From: CAWDMC01 sp963803295
GTDB taxonomy: Bacteria > Acidobacteriota > Terriglobia > UBA7540
Length of the DNA: 64,000 nucleotides
Direction of reading: 5' to 3'
Assembly (NCBI GenBank): GCA_963803295.1
Contig: CAWDMC010000011.1
Span: 186,001-250,000 of the forward strand
Position 1 is the stretch's first letter, and each line of letters begins with the position of its first letter. A program made the translations under genes and the position numbers. Under the pieces are notes generated by a model, which saw nothing but the letters and a program-made list of their open reading frames with translations, made no database searches and was not told the DNA's origin. This document shows positions 8,874-18,858 of the stretch, one piece after another.

Positions 8874-11800
8874 GCTTTGCCTGCAGGCGCGCGCAGCGGC
8901 GTTTCAATGATCAGAATGGAAATGAAGGCGAAACAGGAGGCGATCGCGGTCCCCCATAGGACCATCCGATGCCGGATAGGCCGGATAGGACGGATAGGAA
9001 TTAAGCCTTGCTTCTTCATAATTAACCTCCAGAAATGTCGGAGCTGGATGGGAGCGCGGAGCTTGAAGGTGGTCTGTGGGTCGCCAGTGGCAGGCGCTGG
9101 CGTAGCGCTCCCTCACGTTTTTCCGTTGCTGCTATTAACTGCGTAACCGATTGCGTTACGGCCCCACGGTGCCTATGCCGCGCAAGGGTATCTGGACGCT
9201 GGCCGCCCCTTGGCGAACCGCAAAATACCCCGTCTTCGTCCCGCTCGCCAGGGGTTGGAAGAACACGCTCACTTTACAGCTGGCTTTGGGCGCCAGACTG
9301 GTTCCGCAGTTCGGTTGCTGGTGGAAGGTGCGCCAATTCGTTCCCTGGATGGCGAAGAAGCCAAAAGGACAAAGGAATTTCGCCGCCACCGTACCGGTGT
9401 TAGTCAGCGTCACCGTCTGCGGGCTGCTGCTGGCGCCCACCACCACGCTGCCGAAACTGAGCGAGGCCGGGGAGAGCGTCAAGCTGATACTTCCCGTACC
9501 GCTGCCGGTGCCGCTCAGCGTCAGCTTGTGGGGACTGCCCGGCGCGTTGTCACAAATGGTCACGGTGCCCGGCCTTGTCCCTGGCGAGGTGGGAGTGAAC
9601 CATACGGTTACCCTGCAGGAGGCGCCTGCTGGCAAGGTGGAAGGGCAATCGTTGCCCTGGTAGAAGTCGCCGGAGCGACTGATGCTAGCGATCTTCAAGG
9701 CTGTACCGCCCGTGTTCTTCAGCGTCGCGACGTGGGCGGCGCTGGTGGTCCCGACCGCCTGAGCCGGAAAAGTAAAGCTCGCCGGTGTCAGGATGACTGC
9801 TGGTGTGGCGCCGCCCGTGCCAGCAAGTAAAAGCTTGTGCGGACTGCCTGCCGCGTCGTCGTTAATAGTAAGGCTGCCGGACCTGGTCCCTGTGGCCGTG
9901 GGTTTGAAAGTTACGTTGAGAGTGCATGAGGCGCCTGGGTTTACCTTGCTGCCGCAGTTGTTGGTCTGGGCGAAATCGCCCGACGTAGCGATGCTGGTGA
10001 TGCTCAAGGGTCCGCTGCCGGTGTTCTTCAGCGTCGTTGGCTGGGCCGGGCTTGTGGTTCCCACGGCTTGGGAGGCAAAGGTCAAGCTCGACGGTATCAG
10101 GCTCACCACTGGCACGCCGCCGGTACCGGTCAGCAAGAGTTTATGCGGGCTACCGGGCGCATTGTCCGTGATCGTGACCGCGCCGGTCCGTATTCCGGCG
10201 ACGGTGGGAGTGAAAGTCACACTGAGGGTACAGAAGCCGGCCGGCGCGACGGTAGCCGGGCTGACCGGGCAGTCGTTGGTCTGGGCGAAATCACCGCTGG
10301 CGACAATGCTCGTGATGTCGAGAGGCTTCGTGCCGGCATCGCTCAGCCTCACCTTCTGCAACGGGCTCGTAGTCCCGACCCCTTGCGGGCTGAAGGTCAA
10401 GCTGGTCGGGGCCAGCGCAAGATCGGGCGCATTGGGAAAGGCTATCTTCGCCACAAAGACATCCACGTTTCCGCCGTAAGTGGCCTGGAAGGCACCTGGT
10501 GTGGTGGGGAAATCGTCGGAACCAGAACCAGTAAAGCCTGTGTAACCTGTGACATAGGCGTTGCCCGAGGCATCGACCGCTATGCCACGGCCAACGTCGT
10601 TGTTACTGCCGCCGAGGTAAGTGGAGTAGAGCAGCGCCGAGCCGTTAGCGTTCAGCTTGCTAACAAAAGCGTCCTCACGCCCTCCCGGAGTGGTCTGGAA
10701 GGCGCCCGGGGTGGTCGGGAAAGAATCGGACCAGGTGCGGCCTGTGACATAGGCATTGCCCGAGCTATCAACTGTGACGTTGAAGCCCGCGGTATCACCC
10801 TCTTCGCGTGCGCCGAGGTAGGTAGAGTAAGTCAGGGCGGAGCCGGTGGGGTTCAGCTTGCTGACAAACGCGGTAGACGTGTCCCAAAAGATGGTCTGGA
10901 AGGCGCCTGGGGTGGTCGGGAAGTCGTGGGAATTGGTAGAGCCTGTGACATACGCGTTGCTCGAGGCATCGACCGCTATGCCGTGGCCCTCCTCGTAGCT
11001 ACGTCCGCCTAGGTAGGTCGAGTAAATCAGGGTCGAGCCGGCGGGGTTCAGCTTGCTGACAAACACATTGGCGTAGTATCCGGCGAAGGTAGTCTGGAAG
11101 GCACCCGGGGTTGTGGGGAAATCGGGGAAGCGGTCTCGCCCATGACATAGGCATTGCCCAAGGCATCGACCGCTATGCCTTCGCCGACGTTGCCAGCGGT
11201 TCCACCCAGGTAGGTGGAGTAGACGAGCGCCGAGCCGGCGGGGTTCAGCTTGCTGACAAACACATTGCCGGTGTATCCGGCGAAGGTAGTCTGGAAGGCG
11301 CCCGGGGTAGTCGGGAAATTGGACCCGGTTGAGCCTGTAACTGAGCCTGTAACATAGGCATTGCCTGAGGTATCGACAGCTATGCTGCAGCTGCCGCTGT
11401 AGCTGTTGTCGCTGGCACCTCCACTCAGGTAAGTGGAATAGACCAAGGCCGAGCCCGTGGCGTTCAATTTGCTCACAAACGCTTTATCGCCGCCGCCGTT
11501 GTACGTGGTCTGGAAGGCGCCGGGGGTAGTGGGGAAATTGGAGGAGTCTGTGGAGCCTGTTATATAGGCGTTGCCCGATGCATCGATAGCTATGCCCCTG
11601 CCGCCGGAACCTTCGCCTAGATAAGTGGAGTACACCAAGGCTGAACCGTCGGCGTTCAACTTGCTGACAAAGGCATTTCCGTATCCGCCGTGGTAGGTTC
11701 TCTGGAAGGCGCCCGGGGTAGTGGGGAAATTGGAGGAAGCGGTCTCGCCCGTGACATAGGCATTGCCCGAGGCATCGACGGCTATGGGATTGACCGATTG

Positions 11801-12057
11801 CGACAAATAGGCGGATTGGTCATCGCTTCCGCCCAGGTAAGTGGAATAGGCCAGCACGGGGTCAATTACCAAGGATCTTGTCTTGTCGTAGCTGGCAACT
11901 TCGAAGGTTACGCTGTCGCCTTTGAGCACATAGTTGCCGTCGACAAAGTCCGTCGTCCGTTGTCCGTGCTCCGTTGCCGGTTGGTAGACGACGGGCTTGT
12001 GGAAGACGACTTCACCGCCTTCAGTGCCCACCACCAGATCGCCAGTCGGGTCGACAC

Positions 12058-12109
12058 GTAGGGGCACCCCTTGTGGGTGCCCTTGGGCGGGCACAAGGCC
12101 CGCCCCTAC
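12058..12109. repeat. GTAGGGGC palindromic repeat in SBBP copy 3
   Basis: The most symmetrical copy: GTAGGGGCACCCC, then GGGTGCCC, then GGGCGGGC...GCCCGCCCCTAC. On the minus strand it encodes the stretch VGAGLVPAQGHPQGVPLR. Confidence 0.7.
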
Positions 12110-12456
12110 GTCCAGAACAATCTGGCGCGGGTCGGCGCCCGGCTGGACCACGAAGTCGTATTCCAGTTGCCGCTGGTTGCCGTAATACACCAGGTCCACG
12201 CCCGGATAGACGTTGGCGTATTTCACCTTGGCGTAGTTGGGCACATTGGTGCGCCATTTCTTGGGATCGTTACCGATGAAGTAGTTCGATTTGCCCGGCA
12301 ATTCGTCCAGTCCGCTGACTTTGGCCTGCGGGTTGGCACCGACCAGTTTCATGCGCACCATGGCTGAGGCTCGCGATTCGGGGTTTGGGACCAGCTCCTG
12401 TAACTTTGGGTCTGCGGTTCTTGAATTGATTTCTACGGGTGATCGCAACAACCCCG

Positions 12457-12494
12457 GAAAAGCCGCAGACCTAAAAGCGAGGTCTGCGCTACCC
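12457..12494. repeat. REP family A inside SBBP copy 3 (second site)
   Basis: Identical to 8557-8594, with stem CAGACCT/AGGTCTG and shoulders GAAAAGCCG and CGCTACCC. Confidence 0.7.
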
Positions 12495-12740
12495 GGACGT
12501 GCCGCCTTGAAGGGTGGCGCTACTGACTCCTGACTTCTGACTCCTGGCTTCTTCAAGGCCAGCACGGCCTCGTTCCCGGTGAGGAACAGGCTGTACCCTT
12601 TGCCCCGCGACAGGAACTTTACCTGCCGGTCAGTTTGTCCCCGGTTGATCTCAAAGCTCAGCGGCAGCTTGCCGTAGGCCGTTGCCAGCCGGGGCTGCGC
12701 GGCTTGCGGTGCACGCCCTGTTACCGAATCATCCACAACC

Positions 12741-12773
12741 GCCGCGGACCTCAACAACAGGTCCGCGCTACCC
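12741..12773. repeat. REP family A inside SBBP copy 3 (N-terminal site)
   Basis: GCCGCGGACC, loop, AGGTCCGCGCTACCC in frame, encoding part of KAGSADLLLRSAAVVDD on the minus strand. Confidence 0.65.
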
Positions 12774-13147
12774 GCTTTGCCTACAGGCACTCGCAGCGGC
12801 GTTTCAATGATCAGAATGGAAATGAAGACGAAACAGGCGGCGATCGCGGTCCCCCCTAGGATCATGCGATGCCGGATAGGCCGGACAGGAATGAAGCCTT
12901 GCTTCTTCATAATTAACCTCCAAAAATATCGGAGCTGGATGGGCGCGCTGAGCTTGGAAGGTGGTCGGTGGGTCGCCAGTGGACCGGCGCTGGCGTGGCG
13001 CTCCCTCACGTTTTTCTGTCGCTGCTATTAACTGCCTAATTTAGGGCACTCACAGTGACGCCGGTCACTGACAGGGGTGAGCTACATCACCCGGGCCGTG
13101 CGCCCTACCCTCACAACCTGTTTCCGGCTGGCCATGCTCGGCCTGGT

Positions 13148-13753
13148 CGTACTCCCCAAGGCGCTGAGACGCTGACCCGGTTGCGCTTAGCCCAAGGGCA
13201 ATATGCACAGGCCGTAGCGATGGCAGAGGAGCGGAACCGGCATCTTGCCAGCCTCAGAAGCCGCTATCTGCTGGCGCAAGCTCTAGAGAAGTCCGGGAGA
13301 AAAGAGGAAGCCCAGACTGCATATGTTGATTTCGAGCGGCAAGCATCTGCTGAGCTTGATAAGCCCGACAATGATAACCTCGACCTTACCATCGAGGCGC
13401 TCAATCGCCAGCACAATCCTGCCGAGGCGTTGCGTGTAAGTAAGGCGGCGCTGGCTCAGCGGCACGATGTCTTCACGATCGGCGTCTTTGCCTGGGCGCT
13501 GTATGCGAACGCGCACTATATGGAGGCGCACCAGCAGATCGCCAGGGCCCTCGGTAAGGGGACTAAAGATGCGCAACTGCTCTACTATGCCGGCGAGATT
13601 GCGTCAAAAGTAGGCGATCACGCTGGGGCAGTGAAGTATTTAAGACAATCGCTCGAGCTTGATCCTGTCTCCGAGGTCGCTGTATTGGCCAAGCAATCCC
13701 TGGATAAGTTGGCCCCGGCTGCGGCATCGGTGAGTGAGACACCGGAGAAATAG
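13148..13753 (+). pseudogene. Truncated TPR-repeat protein
   Basis: The readable part begins around LTRLRLAQGQYAQAVAMAEE and runs through tetratricopeptide-like helices to LRQSLELDPVSEVAVLAKQS. It aligns with the last third of the intact TPR protein immediately downstream (13970-15271): compare DVFTIGVFAWALYANAHYMEA with the neighbour's DIYTWDTLAWCLYKNRELPDA (each shown in part). The bases before it encode what looks like a signal peptide (MLGLVVLPKA) that hits a stop in another frame, so N-terminal sequence has been lost. I read this as the relic of a duplicated partner gene. Confidence 0.55.
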
Positions 13754-13969
13754 ACTCGGGTTGCCGGGCGGCGGGCGGCGGAGCCTGGTGCCTAGTCTGC
13801 GGAAAAACAGCGGAAAACCTGCGGGATTTGAGCGGGAGTCTGCGGGTTGACAGAGAGCCCGACAATACCAGGAGAGATCGCGCCTTCAAACACAGAGGAC
13901 CAGCGACCTCCGCCGCATCGGTCGCAATGATAACGATCCCGACACTTAAGACTGCCGCTTTGGGCATCG

Positions 13970-15271
13970 ATGTTGCTGGCTTCCCTTTCCTTGTGGGGCG
14001 CCGTGGGGAGCGCCAGCGCCAGCAGCACGGATCGGCTGATCCAGTCGCTTCAAGTCAGGGCAAGGCTGCACTCAGATGATCCAAGAGCCTATGACGCTCT
14101 GGGATCGGCGTACATCCAGAAGGGCAGAGAGACCGGCGACCTTCAATACTATGCCCTCGCTGAAAAGGCGCTCGAACGGTCGCTGGAACTCGATTCTGAG
14201 GACCCTGAAGCTGCCTCGGCAACCATGCATAGGGCTGCGGTCTACATGGCGGAGCACCGCTTTGAGGAGGCGCTTACCTGGGCTCAAAAGGCGTTAGGAC
14301 TGGGCTCCGGCGATCTTTCTGCGTGGGCTATCGCCGGTGACGCCCTGGCCGACATGGGGCGATACGATGAGGCTTCCGAGGCCTACAGCCGCCTGCGCGA
14401 ACCGGGCGAATCCGAGACAGGGTCGGGTGAGAACGTGAGCCCCCTGACTTTTGAGCGTACTAGCCGCCAGTCATACCTGCTTTTCATTAGGGGGAATACG
14501 GAAGGCGCCATCCGGCAGATGCAGACCGCTGTCGAAACCGCCATCGCCATCCACATGCCGGCGGAGAATGTCGCCTGGAGCTACGGCGAACTGGGACTCG
14601 ACTACTTCCGCGGAGGCCACCTCGACGAAGCTGCGAGAGCCTACATGTCCGGCCTTGAGATTTTCCCGGGTTACTATCGTGACTTGGCGGGTTTGGCTCA
14701 GGTCCGCGCCGCCCAAGATCGATTCCGGGAGGCGGCAGATCTCTACCAGCAGGCGATTGGGGTCGTTCCCATGCCCGTCTATGTGGAGGCGCTGGCTGGC
14801 GTCCAATCGAGACTGGGACTGCTCAGGGAGGCGAAGAAGCAATACGAACTGGTTGAATTCATGGGCAGGCTGAGCTCCATCAATAAGGCTGTCTACAACC
14901 GCGAACTCGCGCTCTACTACGCCGATCACGACCTCGAGCCCGCGGAAGCGGTAAGGCTGGCGCGCAAGGAACTGGAGGTTCGCCGCGACATCTATACCTG
15001 GGATACCCTGGCTTGGTGTCTCTATAAGAATCGTGAATTGCCCGACGCTGCGGCCGCGTCGTCCGCGGCACTGGCCCTTGGAACCAAGGACGCGCTCATC
15101 TTCTTCCACGCCGGCATGATCGAGGCCGCTCTTGGCCATCGACAGCGATCCCGCGAATATCTTGCCCGGTGCCTGTCGATCAACTCACACTTTGATCCCA
15201 TACAGGCAAGTCTAGCCAGAAAAACCCTTGAGGAGACGACGGAGATGGCGCGCAAGTTGCCCTCGCCGTGA
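13970..15271 (+). CDS. Exported TPR-repeat protein
   Basis: A 433-residue protein with a short hydrophobic N-terminus (MLLASLSLWGAVGSASA) followed by tetratricopeptide repeats, for example YYALAEKALERSLELDSEDP, FEEALTWAQKALGLGSGD and DEAARAYMSGLEIFPGYYRD. TPR arrays are protein-interaction scaffolds; a periplasmic location is inferred. The n-region lacks a positive charge. The open frame extends upstream to a stop at 13931 and includes a CTG, so the start is uncertain. The stop codon overlaps a possible GTG start of the NicO transporter gene (GTGA), and TPR plus NicO genes on one strand suggest joint expression. Confidence 0.7.
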   Translation: MLLASLSLWGAVGSASASSTDRLIQSLQVRARLHSDDPRAYDALGSAYIQKGRETGDLQYYALAEKALERSLELDSEDPEAASATMHRAAVYMAEHRFEEALTWAQKALGLGSGDLSAWAIAGDALADMGRYDEASEAYSRLREPGESETGSGENVSPLTFERTSRQSYLLFIRGNTEGAIRQMQTAVETAIAIHMPAENVAWSYGELGLDYFRGGHLDEAARAYMSGLEIFPGYYRDLAGLAQVRAAQDRFREAADLYQQAIGVVPMPVYVEALAGVQSRLGLLREAKKQYELVEFMGRLSSINKAVYNRELALYYADHDLEPAEAVRLARKELEVRRDIYTWDTLAWCLYKNRELPDAAAASSAALALGTKDALIFFHAGMIEAALGHRQRSREYLARCLSINSHFDPIQASLARKTLEETTEMARKLPSP

Positions 15272-15345
15272 TTCCGCCCTGGCATGACCCCTTACCGGGG
15301 AAACCGCAAAACAGGGCATCAGCGGTGCATAAGAGTGGCGGAGCA

Positions 15346-17301
15346 ATGCAATTAATGGGCACAGCACAGCAACCGACCCAGCGATTGAGCAATCCTTTAT
15401 TGCTGACGGCTCTATCGCCGGCTGTGATAGCGCTCGCTCTGTTCGCTCCTCGAAGTCTCGAAGCTCATCCAATGGGGAACTTCAGCATCAGCCACTACGC
15501 CCGCATTGAGGTGTCGCGAGACCGCGTCGAGATCCATTATCTGCTCGATATGGCGGAGATTCCCACGTTTCAAGAGGTCCAGCAGGCAGGAATTACTCCC
15601 AAGGTAGGTGCCCCTGGCCTGGATTCATACCTGCAGCGGAAGGCTGCGGCTCTGCTGGATGGCCTCGACTTGCGGGTGAATGGGCGCCCATTGCCACTCC
15701 AAGTCGAATCGAAGCACGTGATCTTTCCGCCCGGAGCCGGCGGCCTCGCGACGATGAAGATGGGCTTTGTCTACAAGGCCAGTCTGAGTGGCTTTGGTGA
15801 TGGGGGTGCCGGCAGCAGTGCAGATCTGCGTCTCGAATATCATGACAACAATCTGCCAGGGCGAGCCGGATGGAAAGAGATCATCGCTGTGCCGGCGCCG
15901 GATGTACGCCTGCTTTCGACGACAGTTCCATCGAGCGATAGAAGCCAGGAACTCTCGGATTATCCGGCGGACCTGTTGAACAGTCCTCCGCAAGTTCTCG
16001 ATGCCAGTCTCGCTTTCGCGATTCCCTCTCCTAATGGAGGCACATCCCGCCCCCGATCGGCGTCATGGTCTCATTCGAGATCGATCGATCAGTCTGGCAC
16101 GTCGAGGCGCGCGGCCGCTGTCGATCGCTCCCTCGAAGGAATGCGCCACGAACCGATTTCTTCGAACGCCCTGAAACCTTTGCCCAGCGCGACACCGAAA
16201 CTGCCGGTCCGGAATTCGCCAGGGACTGTGGAGCCGGTTTCCAGGCAGTTATCCTTGGGTGTCGAGGATCTAAAGCCAAACCGCCAGTCGACGCCTCGCA
16301 GCCGATTTACCGAACTGATCGCAGAAAAACACTTCAGTTTATGGTTCCTCTTGACCGCTGGCGTGATCGCGGCTGGCCTGGGTGCATTGCATGCGCTTGA
16401 GCCTGGACATGGAAAGACCATCGTGGCGGCCTATCTCGTGGGATCGCGCGGAACGGCCCACCACGCATTGCTGCTGGGGCTCGTAGTCACCGCCTCGCAT
16501 ACTGCCGGGGTTTACTTGCTCGGTGCCGTGACCCTGGTTGCTTCGCACTACATCGTGCCGGAGCGGCTTCAACACCTGCTCGGAATCGTGTCCGGACTGA
16601 TCGTGACGTGTCTGGGCTTTTACCTGCTCCTGAAACGCTATGCAGGCGATGATGTCGATCATAATCATCACCACCATTTTCACCTTCAAGACCCAGCAGT
16701 GGCTTCCGCGGACGCCTCTTCCGGCGGTCCGATTCGCGCTCCTGCTGGTGAGCTGGGATCAGACGGAAATCCCCAGACGCACGCTCAAGAGGTACCGCAC
16801 GCTTTTGGGAATCTGCACGTAAAACAAGATGCGCCCCACAGCAGCGGCCATCATCATCACCATGCCGGGCCCCTCGACACGCACCATGGTCATCACCATC
16901 ATCATCCGGGATACTGGGGCGGGCACTCGCATGGAAGCCACGGGCGTTCCCATGCCTACGGCGAGGACGTGTCCTGGCGCCAACTCCTGGCGCTCGGGAT
17001 CACCGGTGGCATGGTGCCGTGTCCGGCAGCTCTGGTGGTCCTGTTGAGTGCGGTCGCTCTTAACCGCGTTGCTTTTGGTCTTTTCCTGATCGTTGCCTTC
17101 AGCGTTGGGTTGGCTGCGGTGCTCATCGCCGTCGGACTCACGATGGTATGGGCAGGTCGCTTCGTGTCGCGTTTCCGAGGGGAAGGACCGCTCCTGTCAC
17201 GCTGGCTGCCGGTTGCTTCGGCCGGAGTTATCACTTTGCTGGGTGTCGGCATTATCCTCCGCGAGTTGATGGCGTCCGGCATTCTCCAACTGCACATCTA
17301 A
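15346..17301 (+). CDS. NicO/RcnA-family nickel/cobalt exporter with His-rich loop
   Basis: A signal peptide (LLLTALSPAVIALALFAPRS) ends at LEA before HPMGNFSISHY, then comes a roughly 300-residue extracytoplasmic domain, then the NicO membrane domain. Family motifs are clear: HALEPGHGKTIVAAYLVG, ASHTAGVYLLGAV and GITGGMVPCPAALVVLL. Between helices lie three histidine clusters (DHNHHHHFHL, SGHHHHHAG, HHGHHHHHPG) that would bind Ni, Co or Zn in a cytoplasmic or periplasmic loop. The long N-terminal domain is larger than in E. coli RcnA. Three starts are possible: GTG 15268 (overlapping the TPR stop), ATG 15346 and ATG 15355; the last two give a normal signal peptide. Metal specificity is inferred. 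Confidence 0.8.
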   Translation: MQLMGTAQQPTQRLSNPLLLTALSPAVIALALFAPRSLEAHPMGNFSISHYARIEVSRDRVEIHYLLDMAEIPTFQEVQQAGITPKVGAPGLDSYLQRKAAALLDGLDLRVNGRPLPLQVESKHVIFPPGAGGLATMKMGFVYKASLSGFGDGGAGSSADLRLEYHDNNLPGRAGWKEIIAVPAPDVRLLSTTVPSSDRSQELSDYPADLLNSPPQVLDASLAFAIPSPNGGTSRPRSASWSHSRSIDQSGTSRRAAAVDRSLEGMRHEPISSNALKPLPSATPKLPVRNSPGTVEPVSRQLSLGVEDLKPNRQSTPRSRFTELIAEKHFSLWFLLTAGVIAAGLGALHALEPGHGKTIVAAYLVGSRGTAHHALLLGLVVTASHTAGVYLLGAVTLVASHYIVPERLQHLLGIVSGLIVTCLGFYLLLKRYAGDDVDHNHHHHFHLQDPAVASADASSGGPIRAPAGELGSDGNPQTHAQEVPHAFGNLHVKQDAPHSSGHHHHHAGPLDTHHGHHHHHPGYWGGHSHGSHGRSHAYGEDVSWRQLLALGITGGMVPCPAALVVLLSAVALNRVAFGLFLIVAFSVGLAAVLIAVGLTMVWAGRFVSRFRGEGPLLSRWLPVASAGVITLLGVGIILRELMASGILQLHI

Positions 17302-17430
17302 CCAGGCTCATTGCCGTGCAAGCGCGAGAGCGGTGAATTGTGCCAGGGTCCCCGAGGATTCAGAATTGACGCTGCCCATGCGATGAAGGTATTCTTTCTC
17401 CAAGCATCAAACCGTGAGGGAAGGAGTTAA

Positions 17431-18534
17431 GTGTTCGCATTGCTATTCCTACCAGTCACAGAATGCGGACGGAGCGGGCGGGGTTACCCGGCGCTTCACC
17501 ATTGTTCCGCGTCTGACCGTCGTCGCCCGATGTGGGAAATTTACCTGCTCGTCTTTCTCGCCCCACTCGGGGCACACGCGCAGACTGCTGTTGCCGCGCC
17601 TTCCGGCCAAACTTCCCGGGTCAATGGTGTTACCAGTGCTGTCTCGACCCAACCCACTCCCACGATCAGATTAACCTGGCAAGCGGGGCGACTCAGCCTT
17701 TCGGCAGAGCGGGCGCCGCTCAATCTGGTCCTAAAGCGCATCGCCAGTCAGACGGGAGCGGCTATCAACGGTGGAGAATCATTTCAGCAGCCGGTGTCGA
17801 TCGAAGTTTCAGGCGTATCCCTTAAGCAGGGCCTGCAGAGCCTTCTGTCGCAAGCTGATTACGTCATGGAAGACGTTCCGGGTGGTTCGGTGCGAGTCGT
17901 AATCTTTGGCCTGAATGCTTCTTCGGGTGTTGGATCTGCGCTGCCCGCTAGCGCTTCCAACAGCAGGACGCTTCCTACTCAAGCGGTCTCGCTTTCGACA
18001 AAGGTCCACGACGGGAAAGGGGCGGAGTCAGAGGGTGCGAGCAACGAGCAGATATTGCGCAAGTCTTTGTCTGACCCCGATCCGCTCGTCCGTGAAGCTG
18101 CTCGCGAGGCCCTGTTGGAAGAGAATCCCACGGGTGAACTTGACGAGGCTGCGTCGCACGCGAAGTCTGCGGGCGGTCAGGTTCGTCTGGATGCCCTTCG
18201 GACCGTTGTCCAGAGCAGTGACACCGACGACGCGACGCTGCTCTCAGCACTGACTGGCGCGTTGAAGGACGAGGACACAGCTGTACGCGCCTTTGCAGTA
18301 CGGTCACTTGGTGACCGAGGCGGTCCAGAGGCAATGGCTTCGTTGCGAGACGCCTTCCATAGTGGTGACTCGACAACTAAGATTTTGGTACTGGAGAGCA
18401 TCGGCCAGAATCGAGAGGCGCGCCAGTTCGTGCAGGATTCCGCGTCTGATCCTGATCCTGAGGTCCAGGCACTGGCTTTGGGGTTGCTTGATCGTGCCGA
18501 ACCTCCCGTTGAACAGGACACCGCTCCAGAGTGA
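17431..18534 (+). CDS. Secreted STN-like / HEAT-repeat protein
   Basis: A 367-residue protein. A signal peptide is seen at MWEIYLLVFLAPLGAHA (from 17530). Then comes an STN-like fold (LSLSAERAPLNLVLKRIASQ ... VSIEVSGVSLKQGLQSLLSQ), as found at the N-termini of secretins and TonB receptors, a low-complexity linker, and HEAT-type repeats (LSDPDPLVREAAREALLEE, ALKDEDTAVRAFAVRSLGD, SASDPDPEVQALALGLLD). GTG 17431 has a good AAGGAG at proper spacing, while ATG 17530 gives the better signal peptide; both may be used. It follows the NicO gene on the same strand after 129 bases. The STN plus HEAT combination suggests a periplasmic adaptor; function is unknown. Confidence 0.65.
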   Translation: MFALLFLPVTECGRSGRGYPALHHCSASDRRRPMWEIYLLVFLAPLGAHAQTAVAAPSGQTSRVNGVTSAVSTQPTPTIRLTWQAGRLSLSAERAPLNLVLKRIASQTGAAINGGESFQQPVSIEVSGVSLKQGLQSLLSQADYVMEDVPGGSVRVVIFGLNASSGVGSALPASASNSRTLPTQAVSLSTKVHDGKGAESEGASNEQILRKSLSDPDPLVREAAREALLEENPTGELDEAASHAKSAGGQVRLDALRTVVQSSDTDDATLLSALTGALKDEDTAVRAFAVRSLGDRGGPEAMASLRDAFHSGDSTTKILVLESIGQNREARQFVQDSASDPDPEVQALALGLLDRAEPPVEQDTAPE

Positions 18535-18858
18535 GAAATCCGGCTTCAGGCGCGAGATTCCCCTACGTTCCGGCCATGCCAATATGGTGCGGAGGACTCC
18601 TCAACATGCCGGCAACACCAGGCCCAGATCCTCTGGCCGAAGACAGGTTTCGAGGGGGCTTTTTGTCTTCGAGGAGAGCCGTTCTTGCCAAAAACCGGCC
18701 CCATCCAGTCCATAAAAGAAAATGACTTGACAGGATCAATAACAACTCAATAAACTGTTGGCGTTAGGGGCAAACAGACGACCGAGGTGCGGGCGACGGG
18801 TGGTAAGTCTGGACCCTTGGGGAACTCAAGAATACAGGCATATGAGAAAGGAGCACAA
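18535..18858. other. Intergenic region upstream of the FecR-like gene
   Basis: No gene seen. It holds an 8-bp stem CGAAGACA/TGTCTTCG (about 18638-18674) that may end the upstream transcript, and the promoter listed separately. Confidence 0.4.
18727..18756 (+). promoter_or_regulatory. Sigma-70-like promoter
   Basis: A perfect -35 TTGACA (18727-18732), an 18-base AT-rich spacer and -10 TAAACT (18751-18756) lie about 100 bases before the FecR-like gene. The long leader between promoter and start has no obvious riboswitch. Confidence 0.55.

Larger units (their letters stand above)
5128..9019 (-). pseudogene. SBBP-repeat protein copy 2, multiply frameshifted
   Basis: Starts at ATG 9019 after GGAGGTTAATT, the same leader as copy 3. 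The first 460 residues are clean: anchor (IASCFAFISILIIETPLRA), SFEINRGQTDPQVKFL module, and four or so SBBP repeats with the signature YSTYLGG and DASGNAYVTG. From about 7625 downward the frame breaks repeatedly (pieces at 7333-6806, 6707-6402, 6429-5908, 5453-5241, 5343-5128). Every piece still aligns with copy 3, down to the terminal PLRGIGTVGP. The C-terminal pieces are choice-of-anchor-D/ASH-type Ig-like repeats (SGDFAQTNDCP, GSPHKLLLTGTGG). With six or more breaks this is a true relic rather than one sequencing slip. Confidence 0.85.
9156..12910 (-). pseudogene. SBBP-repeat / Ig-like cell-surface protein copy 3, one frameshift
   Basis: The best-preserved copy. Start ATG 12910 follows GGAGGTTAATT. 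Order: membrane anchor or uncleaved signal (about residues 11-32), the LPLSFEINRGQTD domain with PGVDLVYYGNQRQLEYDF, about nine SBBP beta-propeller repeats of roughly 65 residues (YSTYLGG ... VDASGNAYVTG ... FPTTPGAFQTT), then four or five choice-of-anchor-D Ig-like repeats ending PLRGIGTVGP. The reading frame shifts once near 11125-11135: GAAATCGGGGAAGCGG here versus GAAATTGGAGGAAGCGG in the neighbouring repeat, one base shorter. Repaired, the protein would be about 1,250 residues. A surface or adhesion role is inferred from architecture. A single base restores it, so it may be functional or mis-sequenced. Confidence 0.85.

Noticed and set aside
10068..11012. A 314-codon plus-strand frame opposite SBBP copy 3
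   Set aside because: Periodic because the SBBP DNA is periodic; the minus-strand reading has clear domains and this one has none.
9200..12000. Regularly spaced near-identical DNA blocks resembling a CRISPR array
   Set aside because: Spacing is about 200 bases and the blocks are coding repeats of the beta-propeller; there are no short direct repeats with unique spacers.
15268..15345. GTG 15268 as the start of the NicO transporter
   Set aside because: It overlaps the TPR stop neatly, but would put about 30 hydrophilic residues before the signal peptide; kept as an alternative only.
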